Below, in pieces: positions 34,890 to 47,361 of a stretch of DNA of 64,000 bases. The stretch spans positions 32,038,980 through 32,102,979 of the forward strand of contig NC_081183.1 of NCBI RefSeq assembly GCF_029867415.1, read 5' to 3'. Every line of letters begins with the position of its first letter. Positions within the stretch are counted from its first letter, which is position 1. The position numbers were made by a program, and so were the translations under genes. A model generated the notes under the pieces. It made no database searches. It worked only from the letters and a program-made list of their open reading frames with translations, and had not been told where the DNA came from. The stretch is from Vicia villosa. Its lineage: Eukaryota > Streptophyta > Magnoliopsida > Fabales > Fabaceae.

Positions 34890-36985
34890 CATATGTTTGT
34901 CTTGAATAAATTATTTCGCTATCACTCATCTAAACTGCATCTTTACTTTGCATATGTTTTATGATACTCAACTCCTGCTAAAGTTGTATACCTTTTGAGG
35001 GAGGATGACGAAAACGATACCGTAACCTCATACAGTATGCTTTTGAACAGACTATACTGATGATGTACAGGCATTGTTTCAATTCCTAAACAGTGGAGAT
35101 ATAAGGATGTTAATCCCTCGTCAACCCCTTTGAGCCTAAGAAGTAGAAGTTTCTTTCTTATACTAATTAAAACCCTTGACCATAACCTGGGGCAGGGTAG
35201 TTCTCAGTTAATTTGGCTGTGCAGTCTATTTTAAGAGAATCATTCAGTACACCTTTCAACAAAGGTTTCAATCACAAGCGTTCATCCGCACACATTAAAG
35301 AAATGTTGGAGATGTCAATCAAAAGCCAATGATGGTTCATCGATCATTAAGCAAGGCAGTCAATATCTTTCAAAAAGAAAAAAAATAAAAAATATATATA
35401 CAAAGAAAAGCCTGCTAAGTCAAAAATCAAAAAGATGACTTAGGCAAAAATCAAGGCATCCCGCTGACTGTAACCTCAAAAAGAAACAGTTCAGGAAAAA
35501 GTTAGGGATATCAAAAAGATGAAAACAGAGAAGTTAATAAATGTTGTGACTACCAAAAGGAAGAAGTGACTACCATCTCAAAAAGTTCTCTTTGTTTGTG
35601 AACCATCATCATTATCAAAGGTGCAAATCCAAATGCATAAGTTGAAATTAACTGAGTTTAGGACTGAAGATCATCACGAAGAGGGGTGGGTACAATCAAA
35701 TTTTGAGCCTTTATCCTTTGTTTCTTAAATCGTGAAACAAGCAACGTTACAACCCTTGAAAGTCCTAATTGAAGCATGGTTAGTTCGAAAGCATACTGTC
35801 ACCAAAAAGGTATCCCGACTCCTTAAGGTTTACTACAAATGTTAAGTTGATATCCGGTTTTTACAAACATCACATTGTTACAAATAGCATGTTTTTACAA
35901 ATATCACGCTTTTACATCTTTTGTTTTAATGTTTTTTCAAAAACTCAAGACAAACGTATGCATTGCATCTCATGAAGTCATTATTAAACAAATTCTGCTA
36001 CATAATTTCAAATGTTAGCAACAGAAAGAATTTGCACAGGGTACAACTAATGACTGAAAGTTATCCCGACAGACAATATTACTCCAAGAAGCAATGTCTC
36101 CTACGTATACAAGGGGCATGACGCAGTCTATCCAGTCAATCTGGGGCAATCAAGTCAAGATTCCGAGAATCTCTCAAAAGCAAAAACAACCAGGGGCATG
36201 CATCCAAATAGATCTGAAGCTACTTCCTAACCAACATGGGATATTGTCTTTGGCCTATGATTACTAGGGGCATGTCGCCCATAGTGCACGTCTCATAAAG
36301 TCCTCGCGAGGCGAATCTTGTCAAAGTCTCTACTAGCGGGGGCAAATCTATGCAAGACCAGTTTGACATCTTGATCAATACTCAGCGGTGTGTCCTAATC
36401 AAATCCAGGAATGGTAGTTACTACAATATTGGGGGCATTGTTCAAGGCATCCATGCCTTCCCACAGCACCGATTTCACAAGATCACATCCCCACAGAGCA
36501 ATTCTCAAGAAGATATCTTCAAACATACTCGTCCCAACAAAGACATGACTCCCCAACAGAGTTTACACCTTCAACGCTACCGGTTCTCCAACACTTTTCT
36601 CTTCTCCAACATGGTGTATTAATATCTCTAATCCCCAATCAGGGTACATCAAGTTACTGATTGTCCCCAAGCAGAAATCATAAATCCCCAGCTGAGCATC
36701 CTCAAGATAGGATCAAACATCAAAATTACAATGACACGGAGATCCACCTTCTCAATCAAGATGTGTCAAATAGCATAAATCATAGTCATACGTCATAAAT
36801 CATAAACATATTCATACAATTGCATACATGTTAATACATAGTACATAATGCATCGCGACAAATGCGTATATAACATGCAAGGTTCTCATTTATTTTGAGA
36901 ATCCCGTCACATAAACGCGTTACATGCATCATGACATAGCATAAAAAATTAACTTTGCTTTTTTCAGGTTACTGCTGCAGTCAAA
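34890..36985 (+). other. non-coding 3' internal region of H
   Basis: Diverged homologue of 18450-20500. No pol motifs were found. GGGGCA runs recur at about 36113, 36142, 36193, 36269, 36339 and 36431. Short open frames such as 36350-36622 have no recognisable domain. Confidence 0.7.
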
Positions 36986-37540
36986 TAAACAACTTCTACC
37001 TTTGGATCTAAGTCGATACCTTGAACGGTTCCTTAACGATCTACCTCCGGATCTAAGTCGATACCTTGGACGGTTCCTTAATGATCTACCTCAGATTTAA
37101 GTCGATACCTTGGACGGTTCCTTAATGATCTACATCAGATTTAAGTCGATACCTTGGACGGTTCCTTAATGATCTACCTCAGATTTAAGTCAATACCTTG
37201 GACGGTTCCTTAATGATCTACCTCCGGATCTAAGTCGATACCTTGGACGGTTCCTTAATGATCTACCTCAGATTTAAGTCGATACCTTGGACGGTTCCTT
37301 AATGATCTACCTCAGATTTAAGTTGATACCTTGGACGGTTCCTTAAACAATCTACCTTCGGATCTAAGTCGATACCTTGGACGGTTCCTTAATGATCTAC
37401 TTTCGGATCTAAGTCGATACCTCAGACGGTTCCTTAATTGATCTACCTTCAGATTTAAAGTCGATACCTCGGACGGTTCCTAAAACAATCTACCTTTAAA
37501 TTTAAGTCGATACCTCAGACGGTTCCTTAAACAATCAACC
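36986..37540 (+). repeat. 45-bp minisatellite in 3' region of H
   Basis: About twelve copies of a 44-45-bp unit made of GATCTAAGTCGATACC, TTGGACGGTTCC and TTAATGATCTACC parts (GGTTCC blocks near 37027, 37072, 37116 and so on). It sits where the 47-bp array sits in the gag-only element but shares no clear sequence with it. Confidence 0.9.
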
Positions 37541-37544
37541 ATTT

Positions 37545-37690
37545 CCTAAGATCTAATTCAGCTACTACGAACGGTGCTGACACGACAAGATATCTAGTTC
37601 TATCATCACGAACGGTGTAGACACGATCATCTCTCCAAGATCTAATTCGGTTACTACGAACGGTATTGACACGATCAACACTCAAAACAA
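37545..37690 (+). repeat. second short minisatellite of H (3 copies)
   Basis: ACGAACGGT starts near 37567, 37608 and 37656, in units of 41-48 bp that also share AGATCTAATTC and GACACGA. It lies directly after the 45-bp array. Confidence 0.75.
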
Positions 37691-37927
37691 CTACTTCTCA
37701 AACACTTCAAACATAATCTAATGCACGATATATTGGATGGCATATTTAAGCGCATCCCCATCATACACCTGGATGGCATCTTCAAGCCCATCTCCGAAAA
37801 AGGTCCCTACTTCAGCAAGGGCAAATTTCTGGGTATTCTAGTGTTCAATCCTCTTCTACCTTCAGACTCCGACTGGCGCACAAACCACTCTACATCTTCA
37901 GATATAAGAAAATTGAACAGGGGCAGC

Positions 37928-40900
37928 TGTCATACCCCAAAATTTTCCCATACTATTTCTCTTATACAAATTCAAATTAATACATAACACTCCAAGACAC
38001 ATTCTCCTATACAAGGCTCAGAAACTAGGGTTTGGTTTGTTTAAGGGAAAATCAATGAATCAATGGCTCCAAGGCACCCCATATGGCCCAAGATATCTCA
38101 CATTACCTCTACTACAAGTATCAAGGCTCAGCTTGAAGGATTGGTCACTCAACTGTTCAGAAAATCAACAATCGACTAGGCTAACCTAAAAGTCAACTGT
38201 GGTCAAAGTAAAGTCAAAACTCCTGACTTTTTGTCAAGATCCTCATATTGAAGTATCATTCACCATTTGATCAAGAATTGATCATGGTTCATCAAGAAAA
38301 GATCAGAAATCAACAATTCCAAAAGTTTCTAAATTAGGGTTTTCATAGGAGAAATTCAACTGAACTTTGACCAGCCATAACTCTCACATCGAACATCAGA
38401 AATTTTCCATCCAAAGCTTATTTTGAAGGAAATTTTATTCTCTACAACTTTGTCTCTCACATGCCAAGTCTAAAAATGCTTCATTTGAGAGATATGGACC
38501 AAAACATTATAGGTCCTTTTCAAAAGTCAACAAAAAGTCACTTTTTTCAAAAGGACATATAAGAAGCATGGAAAATCTTTTTGATAGGAGACCAAAGACA
38601 CTGGTTAAAGGACTCTCTAAGGTTCCTAAAAAGTCCTAGAACTCCTCCATACATCAAAAATTGAGGGAGATATGCCTTGTCAAAGTTGAGCGATTTTGAG
38701 GAGGAAAATGTGAAATAAAGGGCCTCAAAATGAATTTTCTTGCAAAGGGACCCAACCTTTTTTGGCCCAATCTTGGTTCACAAGCTATCCAAATTTTCAA
38801 GCCACTTGCCACAAATTTAAAGATTTTTAGTTGATTTTATATAATTTTATTTAATTTAAAAAGTGATTTAAAGTGATATAATTGAAAGAAAAATCAAAGA
38901 TTTGATTTGAGGAATCATATTGATCCATTCCAATAAACATTAAATCAGTATTGGCAAGTAAATCTCGTGGAGAGGTGATTGGGACAATATTGATGCAAAT
39001 TAGGCCAAATTTTAGAAAGTTCTAAAGAAGATTTTCCAATCAAATGCCAATCTTAGATTCATCAAAATTCAGGCCAATTTTGTTGACCTAAACTTCTTAC
39101 TATAAGGACCTAGGTGCTACAGATCATGGGAAAGGGTTTTTTGGACGAAAATTTGAGGCATCCAGAACCCTACTCAAGAATAAAAAAACCGTGAAGAAGG
39201 TGAGTGATGCAGTCCAAGATTTAGACCAATTCAAGGCATTTGAAGGATCGAGCGAGGTACCTGGGTGTTCTCTGAATCCATCCATACAGTTTCCAAGGTC
39301 TTACGCGTCCAGGAGCACCCCTTCGCACGCCCACGGTTTGATAGTTTTATTCTTAACAAGATGTCAATGATTCACGTACATTTAGCATGATTAAATTACA
39401 TATTCACGTTTACCATGATGTAGGGAAGCTTACTGGATAGTTTAATTTTGTTTTAGGATCCGATATGTGAATTCGCCATAGTTAGGTCGTGAAGATCCTG
39501 AATAAAGGGTTTTTCGTTTTCAGGCAAAATTAGGCCAAATTGATGAGCCCATTGAACTCATGAGCGTGTTTATACTTGATCTGGGTTATTTGTTTGCATT
39601 ATTTGATGATAATTTGCAGGGAGAAGGGATAGAGACCTACAGCTACAACGTAAAATCGTTGCTAAAGGTGTCTGTAAGTTTTATAAAGACTCAACGAGGA
39701 AGAAGAAAGAATGGCGCGCGTTGTATTCTTTTAGTTTTTTGAATCTTTTGTTTATTTAATATATTCAATGCGTTGCGCTTATTATTCAACATGAGAAAGT
39801 GGTAGGAATGGCAAAGTGCACACGATGGTCACACTGGAGACGGGGGTTCGAACCCCACGTTGGCCTCCTTTAATATTTTTACCAAATATATGTTACCAGT
39901 TGCTTCCAGATCCGATGCTCATGCCCACGCGTGGCCTATGGTGTACTTCAATAGTCAATGAATCTCTCATACACTCACTTTTATTCATTTTCTGTCTAAA
40001 TCCTCAGATGATCCGAGTCAATCAAAGATTCGAAGAAGATCAAGGCAAAGAAGATGTGGAAATTAATTATTGCCTTTTATTTTTCTGTTACCCTATAAGG
40101 GTTTTCTTCTGCCTTTTTATTCCCCATCCCCGCAGGTGTTTATTGTAATAGCGTAGGATTTTTATTTTCCTGCCTTTAATTTCTGCAATTTTAAACTGCA
40201 TGGTTAGTAATCTTAGGGAGTGCAAGCCTTTAACAGAATTAGAATAACTATAATTATAAGATAAATATTATCTGAATACAATCACGTGATTGGTGCACAC
40301 ACTCACCTTTAGGGTAACCTCTTATGTTGCCTTGTTACCTGTTGCCTCTAATTGTAAAAATAGTCAAGTCCCTCGATTCCGAGGATACCTAAAGCAAATG
40401 TTGCCCTCAGTTCATTCATCATAACTTTTTTCCCTCGATGTTGCCTCGGTAAATGATGATTTGTCCCCATTGCTAAGGTATCCTCACCTGTTGCCTAAAG
40501 GTTAAAATGACTATTCTATCCTTCCCTTAGACTACCTGCCCTCTTTATGGCATGGGACAGTCTTACGGCGAACGATTACGCTCGATGACCCTTCACATCC
40601 AATTGAAAGGCTTCCTACCCTCTTATGGTACGGATAGACCCTTTCGCCTCAAAAAGCTAAAAGAATAACTTTTCTAACTTAGGGTAGTTGCTATTAATTG
40701 CTTGCTCTAATTCAAATCACTTTTTACACCTCTTTTTCAAATTCAAAAAGACTACGCTTATTTACAAGCTAAAGTTCTTCTTCGAAAATCTCTTTAAACA
40801 ATTCAAACATTTCAAACAAAGTGAGCTAAGCAATTAAGAGCCCATGGATAACCATGGATACAAAGGGTGCCTTACACCTTCCCTTTGTATAACTTACCCC

Positions 40901-41032
40901 CCGAACTCAAAATCTTTTTAAAAGGTCTTTTCCTGTTCTTTTAGCCTTTCCTAAAATTGGATAAAATAAAAGTCGGTGGCGACTCATGCTTAACCGCGAC
41001 ATTTCGATAAAAAGTCAGTTCACCGTATTACA
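37928..41032 (+). repeat. 3' LTR of element H (3105 bp)
   Basis: Starts TGTCATACCCC after a polypurine tract and ends TATTACA. A deletion near 39945 removes sequence present at about 1547-2162 of the 5' LTR, with TAC shared at the junction. Bases 41033-41037 (GCTGG) are the candidate right target duplication; the left copy is outside the window. Confidence 0.92.
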
Positions 41033-42054
41033 GCTGGGATTCATGACATGCTGGCCAAGATTATGTCTAAGCTAGGGTCGTCTTAGTCCTTTGTGTCTTA
41101 GTTGTTTCTTTGTTTCTTGCATCTGTCTTCTATGCATCTTCCTTGTACCTTCTGATAATTCTCTTTTGCTATCAATGAAAATTATCTTCTTTTCTCTCAT
41201 ATTGTTTTGTTTTTCATCTGAAATTTTTGTGTTTTTGATGTTATGACAAAAAAGGGGGGAGAAAATGTGATAAATGATCTGATTTATGTTATCAGTTGCT
41301 GGGAGAAAGTCTCCACATTTCTAACAAGAATTTGCAAGTTCTGTGTCTTTAAGCGTTTTGCAGGATTGAAGACAATATTAAAAGCTCAACATGAGAAGCA
41401 AAGACATGGGAAAAGCAATTCTGTATGGAAACAAGCTCATGGAAATTGAAGCAAGCTGAGTGCTATGAAGCTTCAAGATCAGAAGCAAGAAGGAAGAATG
41501 TTATGATATTCTGATGATAGAATATGCTCTAACTCATTCTTATCCCTTAAATGTTCTGATGCATGTTTTTGTTCTAAATATGCTCTGAAACATTATTGTT
41601 TATGCTCTGATACATATTATATGTTCTGATACATATTTTATGTTCTGATTCATTCATGCTCTGACTTTTGTCGTGTAGGTTGTTTTGTAACATTTCAGGA
41701 TGTAGAGATGCTCTGATGATGCTCTGGTACATTCAACAATGTTCTGATACAATCTAGCATGCAATGATCCAAGCAGAAATTCAAGCTCTGAGGCTGTCCT
41801 ATGGAAGCAAGAAACAGAAGCTATGAATGTTCTGAAGATCTAAGCATATGTGATCGTCTCAACTGAAATGGAAAATACTCAGGGAAGTCCTTTATTTATA
41901 AATTTCTTCCAGTATTTATTTCAGGGGGAGATTATTTATCTCAGGGGGAGATTGTTAATCTCAGGGGGAGACATATTCACACACTATGTTTAAATGATTA
42001 TGCTATAACTGTGTAATTGTCTTTAGCCGTCTGATATTCTGATTGCAAATTCAT

Positions 42055-42098
<44 letters not shown>

Positions 42099-42124
42099 TT
42101 TGTCATCATAAAAAAGGGGGAGAT
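41033..42124 (+). mobile_element. 3' non-coding end of Ty1/copia element Copia-B
   Basis: No coding domain remains. Repeated GGGGGAGA runs (41255, and near 41927, 41945, 41963 and 42117) and the last AAAAAAGGGGGAGAT, directly before the LTR at 42125, are typical of a copia 3' end. A (TA)n tract lies at about 42058-42094. The 5' part of Copia-B would be left of the window, separated by H. Confidence 0.7.
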
Positions 42125-43257
42125 TGTTAGAACAAGATTTGTTCTGATCAATATTCTTAGTTTTGATGATAACAATGTATATGAATTTTGTATGAGATAA
42201 TGTGGTACTCTAATCCTATGCAATTTCCATTTCAGGAATCACATAAAGAGTATGCACAAAATCAGCGCAAGAAGCACTGACTCAGAAGGTTCAGCATGCA
42301 ACATCAGAACATGGTCTGGCAAGACATCAAAAGATGGTCAAGCAGAATCAGAACATGGTCTATGGAAGCATCAGAAGGACTTGAGATCAGAAGCAGAAGC
42401 ACTGAAGTTCTCATGGTATCACACTCAGAAGCACTTCAACGTCAGAAGACAAGAAGATCCTCTGCACCAAGCTATTTGACTCTGATGATATTCAAACGTT
42501 GTTTACACAAACATCAGATCAGAAGCAAGTACAAGATGGCAGGCTACGCCGACTGACAAAAGGAACGTTAGTAGCTATTAAAGGCAACGTCAGTAGACAC
42601 AGCGAAAGCAAGGCTCGAGGTAGTTGACAAAAGAGTGAAACATTAAATGCAATGATGTACGGATCACGCAAAGCATTAAATGCTCCCAACGGTCATCTTC
42701 TCAAACGCCTATAAATAGAAGTTCTGATGAGAAGCTGAAAACAACACTTGCGCAAATATACAGAAACGCTGTCAAATTCAAAAAGCTCTCAAACTTCATC
42801 TTCAACCTCACTACATTGCTGTTGTAATATATTTAGTGAGATTAAGCTTAAACTTAAGAGAAAATCACAGTTGTGATAATAGCTTTATAAGAAGCATTGT
42901 AACTCTTAAAAGAAATTGTTTACATTTATTTGTAAGAACTAGAGTGATCAGGTTGTTGATCAGAATACTCTAGAAAGTCTTAGAGGGTATCTAAGCAGTT
43001 TGTTCCTAGAGTGATCAGGTTGTGATCAGTATACTCTAGAAGACTTAGAAGTTGTCTAAGTGGAAAACCATTGTAATCTTGTGTGATTAGTGGATTAAAT
43101 CCTCAGGTGAGGTAAATCACTCCAAGGGGGTGGACTGGAGTAGTTTAGTTAACAACGAACCAGGATAAAAATCATTGTGCAAATTGTTTTTATCTTATCA
43201 GTTTTAAAAGCTACACTTATTCAAACCCCCCCTTTCTAAGTGTTTTTCTATCCTTCA
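42125..43257 (+). repeat. 3' LTR of Copia-B
   Basis: Starts TGTTAGAACAAG after the polypurine tract and ends ATCCTTCA, 1133 bp. It contains TATAAATA at 42710-42717 and, in the transcribed half, two CTAGAGT...ACTCTAG hairpins at 42939-42973 and 43006-43039. No second LTR is in the window, so the boundaries rest on motifs. Confidence 0.75.
42710..42717 (+). promoter_or_regulatory. TATA box of Copia-B LTR
   Basis: TATAAATA, with transcription expected to start near 42740. Confidence 0.6.
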
Positions 43258-44377
43258 GAAATCTTGTTAAATCTTTGATTGGAATTGTGGAAATTTTGAT
43301 TTGCAATATGGTTCAAAATCTTTCTAAATTGGTCTCAATCACATCCAATCCATGTATGCAGTAAATTATATTGAATATGGGGGTAAATTATGATTGGATT
43401 TGATTCAAATTGATCCCTTAAACCATATCTTTGATTTTCTATTGATTTACTTAATTTTAATCCTTTTTTAAATGAATAAAAATTCATAATAAATCAAATA
43501 AATCAACAATTTCGTGGAAATTGAATCTTGGGGCTTTGGATAACTTGAGAGTGAAGATTGGGCCAAGAAAGATTGGGTCCTTTTGCAAAAAGATTCATTT
43601 TGGAGCCTTTAATTTCACATTTTTCTTCTTAAAATTGTCTAACTTTGACAAGGCATATCTCCCTCAATTTTTAAGATATGGAAGAGTTCTAGGACTTTTT
43701 GGAAACCTCAAGATGTCCCCTTCATTTGAGGATTTTATCTTGATTATATGGTCTTTGACAAAAAACTGCTTTTGGTTGACTTTCAAAAAGGACCTATAAT
43801 CTTTTGGTCCATATCTCTCAAATGAAGCATTTTTAGACTTGGCATGTGAGAGACAAAGTTGTAGGCAATTCAATTTCCTCCAAAATGTGCTTTGGATGGG
43901 AAATTTCTGATGTTCCATGTAGAAGTTATGGCTGGTCAAATTTCAGTTGACTTTAGGTCAAAAAACCCTAATTTAGAAACTTTAGGTTTTGTTGATTTCT
44001 GAACTTTCCTTGATGAATCATGATCAGTCCTTGATCAAATGATGAATGATACTTAAAAATAAGGATGTTTACCAAAAATCAGGAATTTTGACTGTACTTT
44101 GACCATAGTTGACTTTAAGGTCAAACTGGTCGACTGTTGACTTTTTGAGCAATTGATTGGGCAATCCTTGGAATTGAAGCCTGAATTTTGTCATGGAGAT
44201 AGTTTGAAACATCATGAGTCCTCTGAAATCCATTGGAGACTTTGATTCATTGATTTTCTTTAGAGAATTCAAAACCCTAGTTCATAGAGCCATTGTTTAG
44301 GAGAATGTGTCTTTGAGTCTGTGATATTCAAATGAACTTGAGTATAAAATGTGGTGGGGAAATTTTGGGGTATGACA
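43258..44377 (-). repeat. minus-strand Ogre-like LTR fragment
   Basis: On the minus strand it begins (44377) TGTCATACCCCAAAATTTC and follows the first 1.1 kb of the H and gag-only LTRs (AGTCAACTG, ATAGGTCC and GAGAGATATGGACC blocks in order). It is cut at the Copia-B LTR end, so Copia-B probably inserted into it. The short open frames within it are LTR sequence, not genes. Confidence 0.8.
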
Positions 44378-45329
44378 AGGGGTATTTTAGATATTTCACA
44401 AAGTATGAAAAATATTCACAAAAATAAGAGAATTAAATTCTAAACCTACGAGAAAAATATTCACAAGTACAATACTATTTTTATTCATGTTTAAGACTAT
44501 TTTCAAGAATTAAAGTTAAAACTATGTATTTTTTTATTAACATGGACCAATCAACAATTAAAGGAAAAAACAACAAAACAAATCAATTAAAATCCTAAAC
44601 TAAAATCCAAGTATTCTAAAAACCTAATTGGTTAAGAAACTATTTTTTATCATTTTTTATTTCATGGGAATTGCATTAATCAAACAAAAATTAAAAGGAA
44701 AAAACAATTTTTAAAACAAATAAAAAAAACTGCTACAAACAGGGGGGTGAATTAGCAAATGAAACATGAACTGAAATCTAGTTTATTAGCGCAATAGGCT
44801 AGGATCAGGGAGTGTAAAAAGAAATTCGTTAGGCCCAATACCCTCCATAGCATGGCCCAGCTAACTATATCACCTATCCATTTTTATTCTCTTATTCTAA
44901 TATTCATTTTTATTAGTCAGCATATGTAGTTAAACATTGTTTCTATTTACAAAAAATAAAACGTGACACATGCATAGATATCAATAAGTCAATGCCAAGT
45001 TAAGTGGCTACAAGACAAAACCCTACATGGGCCAAGCACAACATCACACCTGACTCAACCAATGATTGAAGTGAACAAAACATGCAAAGAGGTGGGAACA
45101 TGGGCCAGTAATATCGTGACACCTCATCCCATTGTGAAAGAAGAATCAGAAGCCATAGACGCCGGAACTTACTGTTGGGGAAAGAGAACTTTGTTTTTTT
45201 TAGTGGAACGGGTTTATGATGAGCGATGGTTGAATGGTGATAACTTGAAGCGTGGTAGCGGTGCCAATACAATGTTCCCAAAGGAAGTGAATGTTACATG
45301 AAACAGTGATTGAAAAATGCGGGTTTGAT
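44378..45329. other. AT-rich spacer, nothing recognised
   Basis: Short open frames exist on both strands at 45000-45301, but none has a recognisable domain or composition. No repeat structure was seen. Confidence 0.5.
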
Positions 45330-46540
45330 GGAGAGATAAGATCAACGGACCTACGATCCATGACTCAAAACCAGGGTAAGATCAACGTACCTACGACCCA
45401 TAAAATTGAAAAAGACGAGGATAAGATTAACGGACCCACAATCCATGACTCGAAACCAGGGTAAGATCAACGGACCTACGACCCATAGAATTGAAAAAGA
45501 CGAGGATAAGATCAACGGACCTACGATCCATGACTCGAAACCAGGGTAAGATCAACAGACCTACGACCCATAGAATTAAAAAAGACGGGGATAAGATCAA
45601 CGGACCTATGATCCATAACTCAAAACCAGGGTAAGATCAAAGGACCTACGACCCATAGAAATGAAAAAGACGAGGATAAGATCAACGGACCTACGATCCA
45701 TGACTCGAAATCAGGGTAAGATCAACGGACCTACAACCCATAGAATTGAAAGAGACGAGGATAAGATCAACGGACCTACGATCCATAAAATTGAAAAAGA
45801 CGAGGATAAGATCAACGGACCTACGATCCATGACTCAAAACCAGGGTAAGATCAACGGACCTACGACCCATAAAATCTAAAAAGACGAGGATAAGATCAA
45901 CGGACCTACGATCCATGACTCGAAACCAGGGTAAGATCAACGGACCTACGACCCATAGAATTGAAAAAGACGAGGATAAGATCAACGTGCCTACAATCCA
46001 TGACTAGAAACCAGGATAAGATCAACGGACCTACGACCCATAGTATTGAAAGATACGAGGATAAGATCAACGGACCTAAGATCCATGAATCGAAACCAGG
46101 GTAAGATCAACGGACCTACGACCCATAGAATTGAAAAAGACGAGGATAAGATCAACGGACCTACGATCCATGACTCAAAACCAGGGTAAGATCAACAAAC
46201 CTACGACCCATAGAATTGAAAATGACAAGGATAAGATCAACGGACCTACGATCCATGACTCGAAACCAGGGTAAGATCAACGGACCTATGACCCATAGAA
46301 TTGAAAAGACGAGGATAAGATCAACGGAACTACGATCCATGAATCGAAACCAGGGTAAGATCAACGGACCTACGACTCATAGAATTGAAAGAGACGGGGA
46401 TAAGATCAACGGACCTACGATCCATGACTCAAAACCAGGGTAAGATCAACCGACCTATGACCTATAGAATAGGAGAATGACGAGGATAAGATCAACGGAC
46501 TTACGATCCATGACTCGAAACCAGGGTAAGACATAGAATT
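45330..46540. repeat. 85-bp satellite, about 14 copies
   Basis: CCAGGGTAAG (or a one-base variant) occurs at 45371, 45456, 45541, 45626, 45711, 45841, 45926, 46011, 46096, 46181, 46266, 46350, 46435 and 46521, nearly always 85 bp apart; one unit has an extra half (130 bp). Each unit is two related halves of about 41 and 44 bp, both containing AAGATCAACGGACCTACGA. As 85 is not a multiple of three, the open frames across it are not genes. Confidence 0.95.
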
Positions 46541-46895
46541 GAAACTTGCTATATCGTTGCGGAAACAAACGGTATAGACGAATGATACGTGAAATTATTG
46601 ATTGATAACGAATTCATATGCGTGTTCGTAGGAATACATACAATTTAGGTCGATGAAATCAAGTCTTGATACTTCTTTATAACCGTAGAACTTTCTTAAT
46701 TTTTATCCTTGCTACTAAACTTGTGAATGATCTTTTACCAAATAAAACCCAAAGTAAATTTAACTCAAGACAATATAAACTATAGAACGGCGGTGATATC
46801 GCCAGCAAACCCTGTGGAAACGATAAACTAAAAGTACTCCAATATACTTTCAACACTGTCAACATCTCAAATCCCACTCCGACCAACTATATCTA
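46541..46895. other. spacer, nothing recognised
   Basis: No supported gene. A minus-strand frame at 46677-46886 has no recognisable features. Confidence 0.4.
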
Positions 46896-47275
46896 ATGTC
46901 AGGGCTCCTGTTTCCAATGAACGTCAGGTTCTTCAACTCATCTCAGGCCTAACCGATGCATATGCTACTGTGGGATCGCAAATTCGTAACAATGAGTCTC
47001 TTCCATCCTTTTACAAAGCATGTTCCATGATCATCTTAGAAGAAATATACCAAGCAAAAAAGAAAATCAGCACTCAGCACCACTGACAACGCTGCCTTCA
47101 TTTCCTCACACACTGATCCATCAGCCCTTTCTCCTTCCAACCGCACTAACCGCGATAGAGGTTATAACAATCATGCTATAGGAGTTAATGGTCGCGGCTA
47201 CCGTGGAAGAGGATGGAACAATGAACACAATAGAGGTCGCTCTCAACATTCACGCTGGAATTTACTACCCTACCT
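46896..47275 (+). pseudogene. Ty1/copia gag fragment
   Basis: The plus frame gives APVSNERQVLQLISGL and LPSFYKACSMIILEE, the conserved core of copia Gag (UBN2-like). A frameshift near 47055 and a Gly/Arg/Asn-rich tail follow. No start, LTR or pol was seen around it, so it is an isolated scrap. Confidence 0.7.
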
Positions 47276-47361
47276 ATAACACACTGTTTCTCGTTAATTT
47301 TAATTTACTTGAGTTAATATGACATACTATTGCTATTTGGTTTAATTTTATAACAGACTAA

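Larger units (their letters stand above)
1..41032 (+). mobile_element. Ogre-like Ty3/gypsy element H (host of two later insertions)
   Basis: Bases 1-2484 match 38392-41032, so these are the two LTRs of one element; about 464 bp of the 5' LTR lies before the window. The 3' LTR begins TGTCATACCCC and ends TATTACA, and a degenerate primer-binding site follows the 5' LTR. The internal DNA survives in three blocks (2485-3713, 11157-11873, 34885-37927) separated by Copia-A and by the gag-only composite. With both insertions removed, about 10.6 kb remain. The only coding trace is a gag C-terminus near 11460-11711; no pol was seen, so H was probably non-autonomous too. It appears to sit in the 3' part of Copia-B. 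Ogre/Tat placement rests on LTR start, PBS type and Gag C-terminus. Confidence 0.85.

Noticed and set aside
43521..43939. Overlapping frames of about 90 codons on both strands
   Set aside because: Both lie in the minus-strand LTR fragment and match LTR DNA elsewhere in the window.
45000..45301. Genes on either strand before the 85-bp satellite
   Set aside because: Two overlapping short frames with no recognisable domain, no TATA or splice support.
45661..46443. Repetitive frames suggesting a repeat protein (INGPTIHDSKPG)
   Set aside because: The unit is 85 bp, not a multiple of three, so the frame changes at each repeat and stops occur; satellite, not gene.
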